This document shows, piece after piece, positions 22,289 through 30,332 of a stretch of 52,353 nucleotides of DNA (positions within the stretch are counted from its first letter, which is position 1; the number at the start of each line of letters is the position of its first letter). The translations under genes and the position numbers were made by a program. Source of the DNA: an uncultured Caulobacteraceae bacterium. Lineage in GTDB: Bacteria; Pseudomonadota; Alphaproteobacteria; Caulobacterales; Caulobacteraceae. The notes under the pieces are model-generated. The model saw nothing but the letters and a program-made list of their open reading frames with translations, had not been told where the DNA came from and did no database searches. The stretch is from contig CAIXWN010000188.1 of assembly GCA_903923135.1 (NCBI GenBank), forward strand, positions 1-52,353, given 5' to 3'.

Positions 22289-22306
22289 TTCAAACGCTTG
22301 TTTGAA
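22289..22306. promoter_or_regulatory. PsrA/TetR-type operator candidate
   Basis: TTCAAACGCTTGTTTGAA is a perfect inverted repeat (7-bp arms, 4-base spacer) between an acyl-CoA dehydrogenase gene and pgl, which diverge. It fits the (C/G)AAAC-N2-4-GTTT(G/C) consensus described for the fatty-acid-responsive TetR-family repressor PsrA. Its position fits control of the dehydrogenase promoter, of pgl, or both. No regulator gene is nearby. Confidence 0.6.
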
Positions 22307-22343
22307 GATTTCGCGGTCCGCCCGGTCGTGATAGCGGGCGGGC

Positions 22344-23018
22344 ATGGACATCTTCCCGGATCGACAGGCCCTGGCCAACGCCGCCGCCAAGCTTCTGGCC
22401 GCGGCGCTCGCCGGACCGGGCGCCGGGACCCTGGTGGTCACCGGCGGCGGGACGCCGGGTCCGGTCTATGACCGCCTCTCGGCGATGGACCTGGGCTGGG
22501 ACCGGATCACCGTCACCCTCACCGATGATCGCCGCGTGGACGGGCGCTCGCCGTTCAGCAATGCGCGTCTGGTCCGTCAGCGGCTGCTCGTCGGGCCGGC
22601 GGCCGCGGCGCGGTTCGTCGGCCTGACCGGCGGCGGCGGCGCCCCCGATGACGACGCGACGGCGGCCGAGGCGGTCGTGCGCGCGCTGCTGCCCTCGGCC
22701 GCCACCCTGCTCGGCATGGGCGAGGACGGCCATGTCGCCTCGCTGTTTCCCGGCGACCCCGATCTGGCCGCCCGGCTCGATCCCGATGGCGACCGTCTGT
22801 GCGTCGGCGTCCCCGTCGCCGGCCTCGAGCCCTTCATCCCGCGCGTCAGCCTGACGGTCCGCGCCCTGCTCGACACGCGCCTGGTGGTGCTGCTGATCAC
22901 CGGCGCGGCCAAGCGGGCGATCATCGAGCGCATCGACGCCGACCCGGCCTGGGCGCCGCCGGTGGCGGCCGTCCTGCGCCAGACCCGGGCGCAGGTGAGG
23001 ATCCTCTCGGCTGACTGA
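22344..23018 (+). CDS. pgl: 6-phosphogluconolactonase
   Basis: The product has 224 residues and hydrolyses 6-phosphogluconolactone in the pentose-phosphate/Entner-Doudoroff route. Family motifs are VVTGGGTPGPVYDRL near residues 31-45, VTLTDDRRVDGRSPFSNARL, LLGMGEDGHVASLFPGD, and LITGAAKRAIIERI near the C-terminus. Length is typical of the DevB family. The ATG at 22344 lies shortly after a start-proximal operator-like repeat shared with the divergent acyl-CoA dehydrogenase gene. No zwf or edd gene is adjacent. The order seen here (acyl-CoA dehydrogenase, operator, pgl, amidase) is unusual. Confidence 0.92.
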   Translation: MDIFPDRQALANAAAKLLAAALAGPGAGTLVVTGGGTPGPVYDRLSAMDLGWDRITVTLTDDRRVDGRSPFSNARLVRQRLLVGPAAAARFVGLTGGGGAPDDDATAAEAVVRALLPSAATLLGMGEDGHVASLFPGDPDLAARLDPDGDRLCVGVPVAGLEPFIPRVSLTVRALLDTRLVVLLITGAAKRAIIERIDADPAWAPPVAAVLRQTRAQVRILSAD

Positions 23019-23106
23019 GCCGGCTTGATCCTGCGCATTGACCGCGTGCGCCCGGCCATCGATCTTCCCCCCGGGGCGCCAACGCCGGACGACGAAGGGA
23101 GCGGCT

Positions 23107-24540
23107 ATGATCCGTGTCGCCGATTACCTCAGCCATGACGCGGTCGGGCTGGCCGATCTGGTGCGAAGAGGCGAGGCCAGCGAGAGCGAGCTCGTCGAAA
23201 GCGCCCTCACCCTCATCGAACGGCACAACCCGACGCTCAATGTGATCACCCAGCGGATGGACGACTTCGCCCGTCGCACCGTCGCCGACGACCTGCCGCA
23301 CGGCCCCTTCCGGGGCGTGCCGTTCCTGCTGAAGGATCTGTTCGAAGACCTGCCGGGTGTTCCCAGCAACAACGGTTCGGCCCTGTTCCGCGGCCGGCTT
23401 CCCGAGCGCGAGTCGTCCTTCGTCCGCCAGGTGCGGGCGGCGGGCCTGGTCATCGTCGGCAAGGCCTCCAGCCCGGAGCTGGGCCTGATGCCCACCACCG
23501 AGCCGCGGACCTTCGGGCCGGCCCGCAATCCCTGGAACACCGGCCATACCCCGGGCGGCTCGTCCGGGGGATCGGCCGCGGCGGTGGCGGCGGGGATCGT
23601 GCCGGCGGCGGCGGCCTCGGACGGCGGCGGGTCCATCCGCATTCCCGCGGCCTGCTGCGGGCTGGTCGGCCTCAAGCCCAGCCGCGGACGCTTCGGCGCC
23701 GGCCCGGTCGAGGCCGAGGGCTGGAACGGCCTGGCCACGGCGGGGGTCGTCAGCCGCACCGTGCGCGACACCGCCCATCTGCTCGACGCCCTGGAGGGGG
23801 GCGATCCGGGCGAACCCTACGCAGCCCCGGCCAAACCGGGACCGTGGGCGCAGGAGGTCGGCCGCGATCCCGGCCGCCTCCTCATCGCCGTCTCCCATCG
23901 GGCGACATCGGACGGCAGCCTCCACATCGACTGCCTGGCCGCCCTGCAACAGGCGGCCGAAACGCTCGCGGCCCTCGGCCACGAGGTGGTCGAGGTCGAT
24001 CCGCCGATCGACATGGACCGTTTCGCCGACGGGTTCTGGTCGCTGCTGGCCGCCAACACCGCCGCCGACCTCATCGAACTCGCCGAACTCTTCGGCCGGC
24101 CGATGACCGGGCGGGACCTGGAGCCCTGGACCCTGGGTCTCGCCGCCGGGGCCGCGAAACAGGGGGCCGGCGCCTTCACTCTGGCCTTTCGCAATCTCTG
24201 GCGTATGCACCGGCCAATGGGCGAATTCCTCACCCGCTACGACATCCTGCTGACCCCGACCCTCGCCCAGCCGCCGGCGCCGCTGGGCTGGCTGGACCCT
24301 TGTCTGGAGGATTTCGACGAGCTGATGCGGCGAATCCGCGTCTTCATGCCCTACACGGCGCTGGCCAACGCCTTCGGACATCCTGCGGTGAGCCTGCCTC
24401 TGTCCTGGAACGCCGACGGCCTGCCCATCGGCGTGATGGCCCAGACCGCCCTCGGCGGAGAGGGTCGGCTGCTGCGTCTGGCCGCCCAGCTCGAGGCCGC
24501 CACGCCCTGGGCTCAGCGACGTCCGCCCGTCTGGGGGTGA
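23107..24540 (+). CDS. Amidase signature family hydrolase
   Basis: The product has 477 residues. It carries the Ser-Ser-Lys catalytic triad of the amidase signature family: Lys in PFLLKDLFED (near residue 78), a serine in GGSSGGSAAAVAAG and the nucleophile in SDGGGSIRIPAACCGLVGLK. These enzymes hydrolyse carboxamides, aryl amides or short peptide amides; the substrate cannot be told. The ATG at 23107 follows a GGGAG ribosome site and gives the conserved MIRVADYLSHDAVGLADLV. It follows pgl by about 90 bp on the same strand and converges on the ATP-grasp gene with 18 bp between them. It is not a GatA: it has no gatB or gatC neighbours and the specificity loops differ. Confidence 0.92.
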   Translation: MIRVADYLSHDAVGLADLVRRGEASESELVESALTLIERHNPTLNVITQRMDDFARRTVADDLPHGPFRGVPFLLKDLFEDLPGVPSNNGSALFRGRLPERESSFVRQVRAAGLVIVGKASSPELGLMPTTEPRTFGPARNPWNTGHTPGGSSGGSAAAVAAGIVPAAAASDGGGSIRIPAACCGLVGLKPSRGRFGAGPVEAEGWNGLATAGVVSRTVRDTAHLLDALEGGDPGEPYAAPAKPGPWAQEVGRDPGRLLIAVSHRATSDGSLHIDCLAALQQAAETLAALGHEVVEVDPPIDMDRFADGFWSLLAANTAADLIELAELFGRPMTGRDLEPWTLGLAAGAAKQGAGAFTLAFRNLWRMHRPMGEFLTRYDILLTPTLAQPPAPLGWLDPCLEDFDELMRRIRVFMPYTALANAFGHPAVSLPLSWNADGLPIGVMAQTALGGEGRLLRLAAQLEAATPWAQRRPPVWG

Positions 24541-24558
24541 GGCGATCGGGCGCGAGAG

Positions 24559-26079
24559 TCAGCCGGGCGAGCCCTCGCGGTTGAGGATGTCCACCGTGCG
24601 CCGGTAGAAGCTCTCGGCGCGTTCCGGCGTGGAGCCCACGCAGACCACGCCCAGTTTACCGAACTCCGACAGGGCGCCGATCAGATGGAAGACCACGCCT
24701 TCGTGCGAGGTGCCGTCATAGTGCAGTTCGTTGAGCACCGAGATGTCCACCAGGTCGGCCGGCGTCAGGCCGCGATAGCGGTCGGCCTCGAGGTTGTCGG
24801 AGGCGAAATAGAACCGTGGCTGGCCGGTGGGCGTGTGGAACAGCCCGGTCGCCGGATCATAGGCGCCGCCGGTGAGGAACTGCAGCATCAGGAAGGGATG
24901 GGTCGTGCCGCCCTTGCGCAGGTTGATCTCTATGGCGTGATTGCGCCAGCCGTCGGCCTCGCGCACCGAGACGAAGTCGACGCTGAACCGGCCCAGCACC
25001 CCCCGCCCGGCCAGGGCGCGGGCCACCTTCGCCCCCTCGGCCTGGATGGCCAGCCGGTAGCCGTCGTCGGCGGGGAAATGGCAGCCCAGATAGACCTGCC
25101 CCGTGGGCCCGCCCAGCACCTGATCATGGGTGGAGATGAACTCCACCTCGCCCAGGGGATCGATGCGGAACTGCACCGACGGAGAGCGCTTCGGCCCGCC
25201 CTCGATGAACGCCTCGACGATGGCGCCCATCTGGCGCACCTTGGCCTCATAGGCCTCCCAGGTCATGCCGCGGGCCTCGAAGGCCAGGTCCGGCAGGCGG
25301 GTGCGGATCCAGGGCCCCAGGGCGGAGGCGTCCGGCGCGCCACGGAAGTCAAAGGTGGCGTTGCCCTCGCCGGAGAAGCCTTCGTTGAGCTTCACCACCG
25401 CCCGTCGCAGGCCGGGGTTGCGGCGCTTCAGGACAGCCAGCGCCGCGGCGATTTCGTCCGCGCCGGCCAGGTCCTCGACGCCGTCCGGAACCCGCACCCC
25501 GGCCTCGCGCATCAGCCGCCGGCCGCCGCTCTTGGAACCCAGCGCCTGCAGGTCCGGATCGCAGCCGTAGATCGGCGCGCACAGCCGAACGGCCAGGGTG
25601 CGCTCCAGGCCGGAGACGGTGTAGGCGGCGATGTGGGCGGTGGCCGGATCGCCGATGGCGTTGCGCAGTCGGGCGATCAGCCGGGGTCGCTCGAGGATCT
25701 TCTCGGTCAGCGACCGCGAGCTGCCGTCGAAGCAGGAGAGCAGGGTCAGCCGCTGCCGGGCGTGCGCCGCCGGAACGCCCTGCAGCAGGTGCAGATAATA
25801 GTCGACGATGGTCTCCGAGAGCGGCTCGCTGGTCAGATAGACCAGCCGCGTGCGCGGCAGGCGAAGCAGCATCAGCATGCCCAGCATCCGCTCCTCGTAG
25901 TGATGCATGCCGGTCACGCGCGACAGCACATCCTGGTCCAGGCTCAGGCTGGGCAGCACCACCACCGTGCGCGGCGCGGCGCGGTTCGGGAAGATGCCGC
26001 GGAACTGATCGGGCAGGCCGGCCTGGATGCGCGCGAAGGCGGCGCGCTCCTCGGCCGTTCCCGCCGCCGGCGCCGACAT
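24559..26079 (-). CDS. ATP-grasp ligase, PGM1-like
   Basis: The product has 506 residues. The first 190 or so resemble the pre-ATP-grasp region of PGM1-related proteins. The ATP-grasp core carries a nucleotide-binding loop (VVKLNEGFSGEGNATFDF) and the Mg-binding HAIEINLRKGGTTHPF. The last 60 residues (GVVFHLIGALSEFGKLGVVC) match the PGM1 C-terminal domain. PGM1 itself is a peptide ligase of pheganomycin synthesis; most homologues have no known substrate. Carboxylate-amine ligation is inferred. The ATG at 26079 is chosen because a longer in-frame start falls in a palindromic element at 26108-26175. It converges on the amidase gene, and no biosynthetic partner is obvious. Confidence 0.8.
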   Translation of the reverse strand: MSAPAAGTAEERAAFARIQAGLPDQFRGIFPNRAAPRTVVVLPSLSLDQDVLSRVTGMHHYEERMLGMLMLLRLPRTRLVYLTSEPLSETIVDYYLHLLQGVPAAHARQRLTLLSCFDGSSRSLTEKILERPRLIARLRNAIGDPATAHIAAYTVSGLERTLAVRLCAPIYGCDPDLQALGSKSGGRRLMREAGVRVPDGVEDLAGADEIAAALAVLKRRNPGLRRAVVKLNEGFSGEGNATFDFRGAPDASALGPWIRTRLPDLAFEARGMTWEAYEAKVRQMGAIVEAFIEGGPKRSPSVQFRIDPLGEVEFISTHDQVLGGPTGQVYLGCHFPADDGYRLAIQAEGAKVARALAGRGVLGRFSVDFVSVREADGWRNHAIEINLRKGGTTHPFLMLQFLTGGAYDPATGLFHTPTGQPRFYFASDNLEADRYRGLTPADLVDISVLNELHYDGTSHEGVVFHLIGALSEFGKLGVVCVGSTPERAESFYRRTVDILNREGSPG

Positions 26080-26107
26080 TGTCCCGGCTGGGTCTTTCAC
26101 ACCCTTG

Positions 26108-26175
26108 CCCTCCCCCCCGTGGGCGCGACGGCGGGTGTCAGCGGACACCCCTGCGGCGCGCGAGCCCGGGGAGGG
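26108..26175. repeat. REP-like compound inverted repeat
   Basis: Outer arms CCCTCCCC (26108-26115) and GGGGAGGG (26168-26175) enclose GGGCGCG/CGCGC-type pairs and an inner perfect stem, GGGTGTC (26133-26139) with GACACCC (26144-26150). The element occupies the gap between the SDR at 26210-27010 and the ATP-grasp gene. It looks like an intergenic repetitive element, although no second copy occurs in this window. Confidence 0.5.
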
Positions 26176-26209
26176 TCCGCCCGCGGTCAGGCCGCCGCAT
26201 TGATCCGCC

Positions 26210-27010
26210 TCAACCCCTGCGGACCGAGGCGCCGCCGTCGACCGCCAGGATCTGGCCGGTGATGAACTTCGCCTCGTCCGAGGCCAGGAACAGGGCGGCG
26301 TAGGCGGTGTCCCAGGCCTCGCCCATCTTGCCGCCCAGGGGCACCCGGGCGTTGCGCGCCGCCCGGATGGCCTCGACGCTCTCCCCGCGCGAGGCCGAAT
26401 AGCCCTGCACCGCCATGGGGGTGTCCATCAGGCCGGGCATGATGGCGTTGCAGCGGATGTTGTGGCGGGCGTTGAGGGCGGCGGTGGAGGTGGTCAGCTT
26501 GTTGACCCCGGCCTTGGACACCTCATAGGCGATGATGTTGGCCGGGGCGATCGCCGCCACCGAGCTGATGTTGACGATGGCCCCGCCGCCCTGCGCCTTC
26601 ATCACCGGCAGGGCGTGCTTGATGGTCAGCCACATGCCCGTCAGGTTCACCGACAGGATGCGCTCCCAGGTCTCCCGGTCCAGCCGGGCGATCGACGAAT
26701 CGCCGGCGCCGACGCCGACATTGTTGTGCAGGATGTCCAGCCGTCCCAGGCGGGCGCCCGCTTCGGCGATCAGGGCGACACAGTCGGCCTCGCGGCTGAT
26801 GTCGGCCTCGAAGGCCCGGGCCTCGCCGCCCTCGCCGGCGATCATCGCCGCGGTCTCGAGGGCCGAGTCCAGACGGCGGTCGACGCACAGGACCCGGGCG
26901 CCCTCGCGCGCGAAGAGGATGGCCGTGGCGCGGCCGTTGCCGATGGTCTCGCCGGGGGTCTGTCCGGCCCCCACCACCACCGCGGCCTTGCCGGCCAGCC
27001 GGCCAGTCAT
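26210..27010 (-). CDS. Short-chain dehydrogenase/reductase (SDR)
   Basis: The product has 266 residues with a classical SDR fold. The cofactor loop is an extended variant (VVVGAGQTPGETIGNGRA) rather than TGxxxGIG. NNVG replaces NNAG near residue 90, the catalytic Tyr and Lys are in YEVSK, and Ser is in VNISSVAAI. The C-terminus reads ITGQILAVDGGASV. An NAD(P)-dependent alcohol or ketone conversion is expected. The ATG at 27010 lies one base after the stop of the alpha/beta hydrolase gene, so the two are probably one transcript. Together with the ECH, acyl-CoA dehydrogenase and GFA genes upstream on the same strand, it suggests a catabolic operon. Confidence 0.9.
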   Translation of the reverse strand: MTGRLAGKAAVVVGAGQTPGETIGNGRATAILFAREGARVLCVDRRLDSALETAAMIAGEGGEARAFEADISREADCVALIAEAGARLGRLDILHNNVGVGAGDSSIARLDRETWERILSVNLTGMWLTIKHALPVMKAQGGGAIVNISSVAAIAPANIIAYEVSKAGVNKLTTSTAALNARHNIRCNAIMPGLMDTPMAVQGYSASRGESVEAIRAARNARVPLGGKMGEAWDTAYAALFLASDEAKFITGQILAVDGGASVRRG

Positions 27011-27011
27011 C

Positions 27012-27791
27012 TCACGCCTCCGCCCGGTCCAGGCCGGCGTCGGCCAGGAAGTCCAGGATGGCGGCGTTGAACGCCTCGGGCTGGTCGATATTGGCGGCGT
27101 GACCGGCGTCGGGGATCACCACCTTGCGCGCGCCGGGGATCTTGGCGGCCATATAGTCGCTGGCGGCGAGAAACGGCGTGTCGTCGGCGCCGACGACCAC
27201 GATGGCCGGCACGGCGATGGTCGGCAGGCTCGAGATCACCCCGGCGTCGCGCTGGGTCAGCATGCCGCGCGCCGCCTTGGCCAGGCCGTCGGCCGAGCGG
27301 TGCCGGCTTGTGCGCATCTCCACGCTGCCGGCCGCCAGGCGCCCCAGGCCCTCGGTCTCGTAGCGCTCCGCGGTCTTGAGCGAGGTGCGGTTCCAGCCCT
27401 CCCGGGCCTCGTCGTTGCGATAGCCGGGGCCGGTGTCGATGATCAGCAGCGCCCGGACCCGCTCCGGATGCGCCCGGTGGAAGGCCAGGCTCATGTAGCC
27501 GCCCAGGGACAGGCCGCCGACGACGGCCGTTTTCGCGCCGACCACGTCCAGCAGGGCCGCCATGTCTGCGACCGTCGCCGGCTCGCTGTAGGCGGCCGGA
27601 TCCTCCGGATAGTCGGACTCCCCGTGGCCCCGCATGTCCCAGAGGATCAGGGTGTGGCGCTTGGACAGCGCCTCGATCTGGACGCGCCACATCTGGCTGG
27701 TGGCCGAATAGCCGTGGGTGAGCAGCAGGGCCGGGCCTTGGCCATGCACCTCGTAATAGAGATTGACCCCGTCGCGATCGAGCCTCGGCAT
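27012..27791 (-). CDS. Alpha/beta-fold hydrolase
   Basis: The product has 259 residues with the alpha/beta hydrolase fold: LLLTHGYSATSQMW (oxyanion-hole HG), LWDMRGHGESDYP, nucleophile Ser in GGLSLGGYMS (near residue 97), acid loop VVGADDTPFL and catalytic His in DAGHAANIDQPEAF. Epoxide/haloalkane or C-C bond (meta-cleavage) hydrolases have this layout, and the substrate cannot be chosen from sequence. The ATG at 27791 gives the canonical MPRLDRDGVNLYYEVHG. It ends one base before the SDR start at 27010 and lies 91 bp after the GFA gene on the same strand. Confidence 0.92.
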   Translation of the reverse strand: MPRLDRDGVNLYYEVHGQGPALLLTHGYSATSQMWRVQIEALSKRHTLILWDMRGHGESDYPEDPAAYSEPATVADMAALLDVVGAKTAVVGGLSLGGYMSLAFHRAHPERVRALLIIDTGPGYRNDEAREGWNRTSLKTAERYETEGLGRLAAGSVEMRTSRHRSADGLAKAARGMLTQRDAGVISSLPTIAVPAIVVVGADDTPFLAASDYMAAKIPGARKVVIPDAGHAANIDQPEAFNAAILDFLADAGLDRAEA

Positions 27792-27882
27792 GGCCGTTCC
27801 GTCCCTTGCTGGTCCCCCCGCGTTGGTCGCGGGCGTCAGGTGCGGCGATGACTTTCGCCGTCCGACCGCCCGGGCGCAAGCC

Positions 27883-28290
27883 TCACCCCGTCGGTATGGT
27901 CTCGAACCGGGCGACGCCGGGCGGCAGCCCCACCCAGGCCGGCCGGTCGCGGTTGAAGATCGCCAGGCTCGGCTGGGACAGCGACGGATCGTCCAGCGAG
28001 CCGGCATAGATCGTGAAGTTGGTCGAATTCGGCTGATCGCCGCCGAACACCAGGCTCCCGCACACCGGGCAGGAATTGCGCAGCGCGATCCGCCCGCTGG
28101 CCGACGGCGAGCCATAGGTCAGGGTCGGGCCCGAGAACCGCACCCGCTCGCGCGGGTACGACAGGAAGCCGATGTAGCCCGAGCCCGTGGCCTTGCGACA
28201 GTCGGCGCAGCAGCAGAAACCGGCGCGGTCCGGCGCGCCGCTCAACGCATAGCGCAGCGCGCCGCACAGACAGCCGCCGCCGTGGCTCAC
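27883..28290 (-). CDS. GFA-family zinc protein
   Basis: The product has 135 residues with the cysteine pattern of the glutathione-dependent formaldehyde-activating (GFA/CENP-V) fold: CLCGALRY near the start, FCCCADCRKATGS, and CPVCGSLVFGG. The fold binds zinc, and homologues act on glutathione adducts or small aldehydes; most are uncharacterised. The start is a GTG at 28290 that overlaps the TGA of the enoyl-CoA hydratase gene (GTGA). This gives translational coupling with that gene and places it inside the same catabolic operon. Confidence 0.85.
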   Translation of the reverse strand: MSHGGGCLCGALRYALSGAPDRAGFCCCADCRKATGSGYIGFLSYPRERVRFSGPTLTYGSPSASGRIALRNSCPVCGSLVFGGDQPNSTNFTIYAGSLDDPSLSQPSLAIFNRDRPAWVGLPPGVARFETIPTG

Positions 28291-29066
28291 GTGCCGGTGA
28301 ACACGCCGGTGCGCCGCTCGTTCACCGACCGCACGCCCTCGGCGAAGTCGGCCGTGGCGCGCAGCCAGGTCTGCTCCACCAGTTCGTGGTCGGTCTGGGC
28401 CTTCACCGCCGCGGCCAGTCCGGCGCGCAGGGTGGCGCGGGTGGAGACCACCGCCAGGGGCGCGGCCTCGGCCAGTTCGCCGGCCAGGGCCAGGGCGGCA
28501 GGGCGCAGTTCGTCCAGCGGAACCATCTCGTCGGCCAGGCCCCAGGCCAGGGCCTCCTCGCCCTTGATGCGGCGACCGGTCAGGCACATCAGCTGCGCGC
28601 GCTGCATGCCGATCACCCGCGGCAGGGTGTGGGTGATGCCGAATCCGGGGTGAAAGCCCAGCTTGACGAAGTTGGCGGTGAACCGCGCCTCCGGCGACAC
28701 CACCCGGAAATCGGCCACCAGCGCCAGGCCCAGGCCGGCGCCGACAGCAGCCCCCTGGACCGCCGCCACGATCGGCTTCTTGGCCGAGAACAGCCGCACC
28801 GCCTGTTCATAGAGCGGGTTGATCCCCGACATGCCAGAGCCGCCGACGCCGGTGGGCGAGGCCAGGTCGGCGCCGGCGCAGAACGCCTTGCCGGCGGCGG
28901 CCAGGACCGTCGCCCGCAGGAACGTCTCGGCGTCGATGTCCTCCAGGGCGTCGGCCAGGTCGCGCATCAGCTCGACGCTGACGAAGTTGTTCGGCGGCCG
29001 GTCGATTTCCAGCAGCGCCACATGGCCGTCGATGCGGACGGAAATCTCGCCGTATTGGTCTTTCAT
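28287..29066 (-). CDS. Enoyl-CoA hydratase/isomerase family protein
   Basis: The product has 259 residues with the crotonase fold. The oxyanion hole is formed by AFCAGADLASP near residue 62 and GAAVGAGLGLALVADFRV near 108. The region FVKLGFHPGFGITHTLPRVIG takes the place of the usual glutamate-bearing PE.xLG..PG segment, so one hydratase glutamate may be missing; isomerase or hydrolase activity is therefore possible. The ATG at 29066 overlaps the stop of the acyl-CoA dehydrogenase gene (ATGA). It acts in CoA-thioester breakdown together with that gene and probably with the CoA-transferase and ligase encoded nearby. Confidence 0.9.
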   Translation of the reverse strand: MKDQYGEISVRIDGHVALLEIDRPPNNFVSVELMRDLADALEDIDAETFLRATVLAAAGKAFCAGADLASPTGVGGSGMSGINPLYEQAVRLFSAKKPIVAAVQGAAVGAGLGLALVADFRVVSPEARFTANFVKLGFHPGFGITHTLPRVIGMQRAQLMCLTGRRIKGEEALAWGLADEMVPLDELRPAALALAGELAEAAPLAVVSTRATLRAGLAAAVKAQTDHELVEQTWLRATADFAEGVRSVNERRTGVFTGT

Positions 29067-30229
29067 CGTTTCGATCCCAGAAGGTTGCGGGCCACCACCC
29101 ATTTATGGACTTCGGTCGGGCCGTCATAGATTCGCATGGTGCGCAGCTTCGCCGCCATCAGCTGCAGGGGCATTTCCTTGGTCATGCCCATGGCGCCGAA
29201 GGTCTGCATGGCGCGGTCGACGACCTCCCAGGCCATCTCGGTGGCGTAGGCCTTGATCATCGAGATCTCCAGGCGGCTGTCGCGGCCCTCGTCGATCTTC
29301 CAGGCGCAGTCATAGGTCATCAGCCGCGCGGCGTGGATGCGGGTGGCGGCGTCGGCCACCCACCACTGGATCGCCTTGCGTTCCGACAGCGGCAGGCCGA
29401 AGGTCTTCCGCTGCGGAGCGTACTCGCAGATCATGTCCAGCGCCCGCTGGGCCATGCCGATCGACCACGCGGCCATCTCCAGGCGCCGCGTCCCCAGGCG
29501 CAGCTGCATGGGCGCGAAGCCCTGGCCCTCGACGCCCAGCAGTTTCCAGCCCGGAACCCGGCAATCCTCCAGCGCCACCTCATAGGTCACCGCCCCGGCG
29601 ATCATCGGGATGCGGCGCAGCACGTTGAAGCCCGGCGTGCCCTTGTCGACCAGGAAGGCGCTCATGCCGCCCCGCGCGCCCTTTTCCCGGTCGGTCACCG
29701 CCATCAGGATGGTGAAGTCGGCGTCGGCCGCGCGGCTGATCCAGATCTTGCGGCCGTTGATCACCCAGTCGTCGCCGTCGCGCACGGCGCGGGTCAGCAT
29801 GCCGGCCGGATCGCCCCCGGCCTGGGGCTCGGAGATGCCGATCGCCGAGATGGTCTCGCCGCGGACATAGGGGGCCAGATAGGCGTCGCGCTGGCGATCG
29901 TTCACCGTGGCGGCCAGCATGCGCAGGTTCGGGCTGTCCGGCGGCAGGGTGTAGGGTGTGATGGTGCGGCCCAGCTCCTCGTTGACGCCGATCATCGCCA
30001 CATTGGGCAGGTCTATGCCGCCCACGTCCTCGGGCGCGTCCAGGCCCCACAGGCCCAGGGTCTTGGAGACCTCGTCCAGCCGCCGGTGCTCCTCGGGCGC
30101 CAGGCCCAGGCCCTTGCCGTCGGCTTCCCGCGCCAGGACCCCCGCCTCCAGCGGCATCAGCTCGTCCTTCACGAACCGCGCCACCAGGTCCTTGAGCATG
30201 CGGTGCTCTTCCGCCAGCTCGAAATTCAT
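29063..30229 (-). CDS. Acyl-CoA dehydrogenase
   Basis: The product has 388 residues, the usual length of the family. Motifs are ISEPQAGGDPAGMLTRAVRD near residue 135, WVINGRKIWISRAADAD, LGTRRLEMAAWSIGMAQRAL, QTFGAMGMTKEMPLQLM and the C-terminal RIYDGPTEVHKWVVARNLLG. It oxidises an acyl-CoA, passing electrons to ETF. The ATG at 30229 faces the CoA-transferase gene across a 103-bp divergent gap. It is the first gene of a minus-strand run (acyl-CoA dehydrogenase, ECH, GFA, hydrolase, SDR) joined by overlaps or short gaps, which looks like one operon. Confidence 0.93.
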   Translation of the reverse strand: MNFELAEEHRMLKDLVARFVKDELMPLEAGVLAREADGKGLGLAPEEHRRLDEVSKTLGLWGLDAPEDVGGIDLPNVAMIGVNEELGRTITPYTLPPDSPNLRMLAATVNDRQRDAYLAPYVRGETISAIGISEPQAGGDPAGMLTRAVRDGDDWVINGRKIWISRAADADFTILMAVTDREKGARGGMSAFLVDKGTPGFNVLRRIPMIAGAVTYEVALEDCRVPGWKLLGVEGQGFAPMQLRLGTRRLEMAAWSIGMAQRALDMICEYAPQRKTFGLPLSERKAIQWWVADAATRIHAARLMTYDCAWKIDEGRDSRLEISMIKAYATEMAWEVVDRAMQTFGAMGMTKEMPLQLMAAKLRTMRIYDGPTEVHKWVVARNLLGSKR

Positions 30230-30332
30230 CCCGCGTTCCTCCGCCCGTTCGTCTTTTCCAACCGATTGCCGTCACTGTAGGGATAGATCAACCGGCCGTC
30301 ATCGGCGCCGGAGCGTAAAGGGAGAGCGAAAT

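Noticed and set aside
26080-26148. 23-residue upstream extension of the ATP-grasp protein
   Set aside because: The extension (MSADTRRRAHGGEGKGVKD...) is encoded by a palindromic intergenic element and is not similar to the protein family; the ATG at 26079 is preferred.
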